From Clostridia bacterium (GTDB lineage: Bacteria; Bacillota; Clostridia; Peptostreptococcales; Anaerovoracaceae): a DNA stretch of 64,000 nt. A program made the position numbers and the translations under genes. How positions within the stretch are numbered: the first letter of the stretch is position 1; every line of letters begins with the position of its first letter. Under the pieces are notes generated by a model that saw nothing but the letters and a program-made list of their open reading frames with translations, made no database searches and was not told the DNA's origin. Below, piece after piece: positions 62,468 to 64,000 of the stretch. The stretch is taken from NCBI GenBank assembly GCA_900754795.1, contig CAAEEA010000081.1, positions 1 through 64,000 on the forward strand. The letters are read 5' to 3'.

Positions 62468-63358
62468 ATGACAAAATCTAAAGTTTATTTTACAAAAGAA
62501 ATAACTCCCGAAAAGGTAGTGGAGATCTATGAAAAATTAAATATTTCTCTTCCGGGTAAAGTCGCCGTCAAGGTCCACACCGGTGAAAAAGGCAACCAGA
62601 ACTATCTTCATCCTGAGTTCTGGAAGCCGATAGCCGACAAGATACACGGCACCGTCGTTGAATGTAACACGGCCTACGGAGACGCGACAGTCGGCGTCCG
62701 CGACCATACGGAATCCCACCTGAAGCTCCTTGAAGAACACGGCTGGACAAAATATTTTGATGTTGACATCATGGACTCGGAAGGGCCTGATCTCGTATGG
62801 CCCGTAAAAGGCAAAGTTCTGAGAGAAAACCATGTCGGCAGACATATAGCCGATTATGATTCAATGCTCGTGCTGGCTCACTTCAAAGGTCATCCGGCGG
62901 GAGGCTACGGCGGAGCTCTAAAGCAGCTTGCCATAGGATGCGCCTCAAGAGGCGGCAAAGCCCTTATCCATTCCGCCGGCAAGACAGACGACCGGTTTAA
63001 GACATGGGAAATGCACGCCGATAACGTGGCCTTTCCTGAAGCCATGGCCGACGCCGCCATGAGCATAGTCGAGCACTTCAACGGCAACATGGCGTTTATC
63101 AATGTGATGAAAAATCTGTCCGTGGACTGCGACTGCTGCGCCGTGGCTGAAGATCCGTGCATGAAAGATATGGGAATTCTCGCCTCCCTCGACCCGGTCG
63201 CCGTCGATCAGGCATGTATAGATCTCGTCGCCGGCTCTGACGACCCGGGTAAAGACCATTTCATGGAACGGGTGAACAGCCGCAACGGCATACATACCAT
63301 TGAGGCCGCGGCTGAGCTCGGGTACGGCTCCAGAGACTATGAACTTATCGAATTCTGA
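62468..63358 (+). CDS. DUF362-domain protein
   Basis: A 296-residue protein of the DUF362 family, recognisable from VAVKVHTGEKGNQNYLHPEF, LAHFKGHPAGGYGGALKQLAIG and the CDCCAVAEDPCMKDMG cysteine cluster. Members often bind Fe-S clusters and are linked to redox metabolism; no reaction is established. It lies 13 bases after the flavodoxin gene, so a joint redox role is likely. Confidence 0.88.
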   Translation: MTKSKVYFTKEITPEKVVEIYEKLNISLPGKVAVKVHTGEKGNQNYLHPEFWKPIADKIHGTVVECNTAYGDATVGVRDHTESHLKLLEEHGWTKYFDVDIMDSEGPDLVWPVKGKVLRENHVGRHIADYDSMLVLAHFKGHPAGGYGGALKQLAIGCASRGGKALIHSAGKTDDRFKTWEMHADNVAFPEAMADAAMSIVEHFNGNMAFINVMKNLSVDCDCCAVAEDPCMKDMGILASLDPVAVDQACIDLVAGSDDPGKDHFMERVNSRNGIHTIEAAAELGYGSRDYELIEF

Positions 63359-63374
63359 CTGAAAGGCGGTGGCG

Positions 63375-64000
63375 ATGATGCCAAAAGGTTCGGAAGAACT
63401 GATTAACGCGAGAAAAGAAGAGATCATAGACGCCTGTGCGTCTTTATATGAAACGATGGGTTTCAATGAAATCACCATAAGAAGCATAGGCAAAAAGACT
63501 TCTTTTACCCGCACTTCAATCTACAACTATTTTCAGACCAAGGAAGAAATCTTCCTTGGTCTGCTGCGGCGTGAGTACGAAGCATGGGCTTCTGATCTTG
63601 AGGCGATCCTCAGCCGCAAAATAACCACCACAGACATGTTTGCCGAAGAGCTCGCCCATACACTCGAAAAGAGAGAAACAATGCTCAGACTCCTGTCCAT
63701 GAACCTCTATGACATGGAGGGCAACAGCCGCCTCGAAAATCTGACTGAATTCAAACTCGCCTATGCCGGTTCCCTGCGGGCTGTCTCCCGCTGCCTGGAA
63801 AAATTTTTCCCTTCAATGACGCGGGAAGACATACAGAGTTTCATATACGCTTTTCTGCCGTTCACATTCGGAATCTATCCTTACACTTCCGCGACCTCAA
63901 AGCAGAAAGCCGCCATGGAGGCGGCTCACATTGACCATGTGCAGTATTCCATCTTTGAACTCACGCGCTCATTCGCCGCGAAAATGTTAAAAGGATTTTA
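63375..64000 (+). CDS. TetR/AcrR family regulator, runs to window edge
   Basis: At least 208 residues, cut off by the window edge two bases into what could be a stop codon (TA), so it is complete or nearly so. The N-terminal TetR helix-turn-helix (FNEITIRSIGKKTSFTRTSIYNYF) is clear. Either of two adjacent ATG codons could be used; the first (63375) has AAAGG eight bases upstream. It lies 16 bases after the DUF362 gene. It probably binds the two palindromes at 61907-61960 and represses its own operon. Confidence 0.85.
   Translation, partial: MMPKGSEELINARKEEIIDACASLYETMGFNEITIRSIGKKTSFTRTSIYNYFQTKEEIFLGLLRREYEAWASDLEAILSRKITTTDMFAEELAHTLEKRETMLRLLSMNLYDMEGNSRLENLTEFKLAYAGSLRAVSRCLEKFFPSMTREDIQSFIYAFLPFTFGIYPYTSATSKQKAAMEAAHIDHVQYSIFELTRSFAAKMLKGF

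Overview
This 64-kb window looks like a chromosome segment of an anaerobic, endospore-forming member of the Clostridia. The support is spoIIGA-sigE-sigG, a cotJABC coat operon, a PdaA-type spore deacetylase, many 4Fe-4S proteins, TIGR04076 and GGGtGRT family proteins, and AGGAGG-type ribosome binding sites with frequent GTG and TTG starts. A choloylglycine (bile salt) hydrolase family gene hints at a gut habitat. I cannot name the species.

Layout. 1-6011: an ECF transporter (S component, fused double ATPase, EcfT) followed by a PHP phosphoesterase, an inositol-monophosphatase family enzyme and an RpiR regulator. About 6062-17312: an AT-richer integrative element with a large serine recombinase, a small protein, an HTH protein and a three-gene operon of a small HTH protein, a 918-aa protein and a 1616-aa DEAH helicase with a DUF1998-type C-terminus. 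I read the last two as druH-druE of a type III Druantia anti-phage system. The element lies between convergent host genes and its outer edges are two arms of a 41-bp imperfect inverted repeat, as if it had split a host palindrome. 17386-25708: GGGtGRT protein with a NifU-like scaffold, an ABC-2 exporter, a surface 5'-nucleotidase, then sigG, sigE and spoIIGA. 25831-27175: infC-rpmI-rplT with a non-canonical ATT start and a leader terminator. 27216-32663: an operon of GtrA protein, TetR regulator, class III aminotransferase, FGGY kinase and two class II aldolase-family proteins, probably an undescribed catabolic route. 32738-34368: ferredoxin and TIGR04076 genes divergent from a Crp/Fnr regulator with a well-placed operator. 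34470-35394: tRNA-Arg(CCG) and lexA.

35455-38047: acyl-CoA ligase and E2-like acyltransferase. 38186-42424: puuR-potABCD polyamine uptake. 42602-43552: an AEC transporter whose transcript may be leaderless. 43630-46190: a GH25 lysozyme ending in a dockerin, translated with a membrane-anchored cohesin-like protein, which suggests a miniature cohesin-dockerin system for holding a wall hydrolase at the surface. 46281-49556: ferredoxin-type aldo/keto reductase, small alarmone synthetase, class V aminotransferase and isochorismatase-like hydrolase. 49569-51826: SGNH hydrolase and MBOAT O-acyltransferase. 51975-53833: KdpDE-like two-component system without kdpFABC. 54021-55162: cotJABC. 55216-61780: a 29-residue hydrophobic peptide, a secreted nuclease, PdaA-like deacetylase, MFS protein, GAPDH, threonine aldolase and choloylglycine hydrolase. 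61906-64000: a flavodoxin-DUF362-TetR operon with two matching palindromic operators at its promoter.

The most notable items are the Druantia-like element with its split host palindrome, the cohesin-dockerin pair, the aminotransferase-kinase-aldolase operon and several regulatory sites that can be read base by base. No CRISPR array, rRNA gene or intact insertion sequence was seen.
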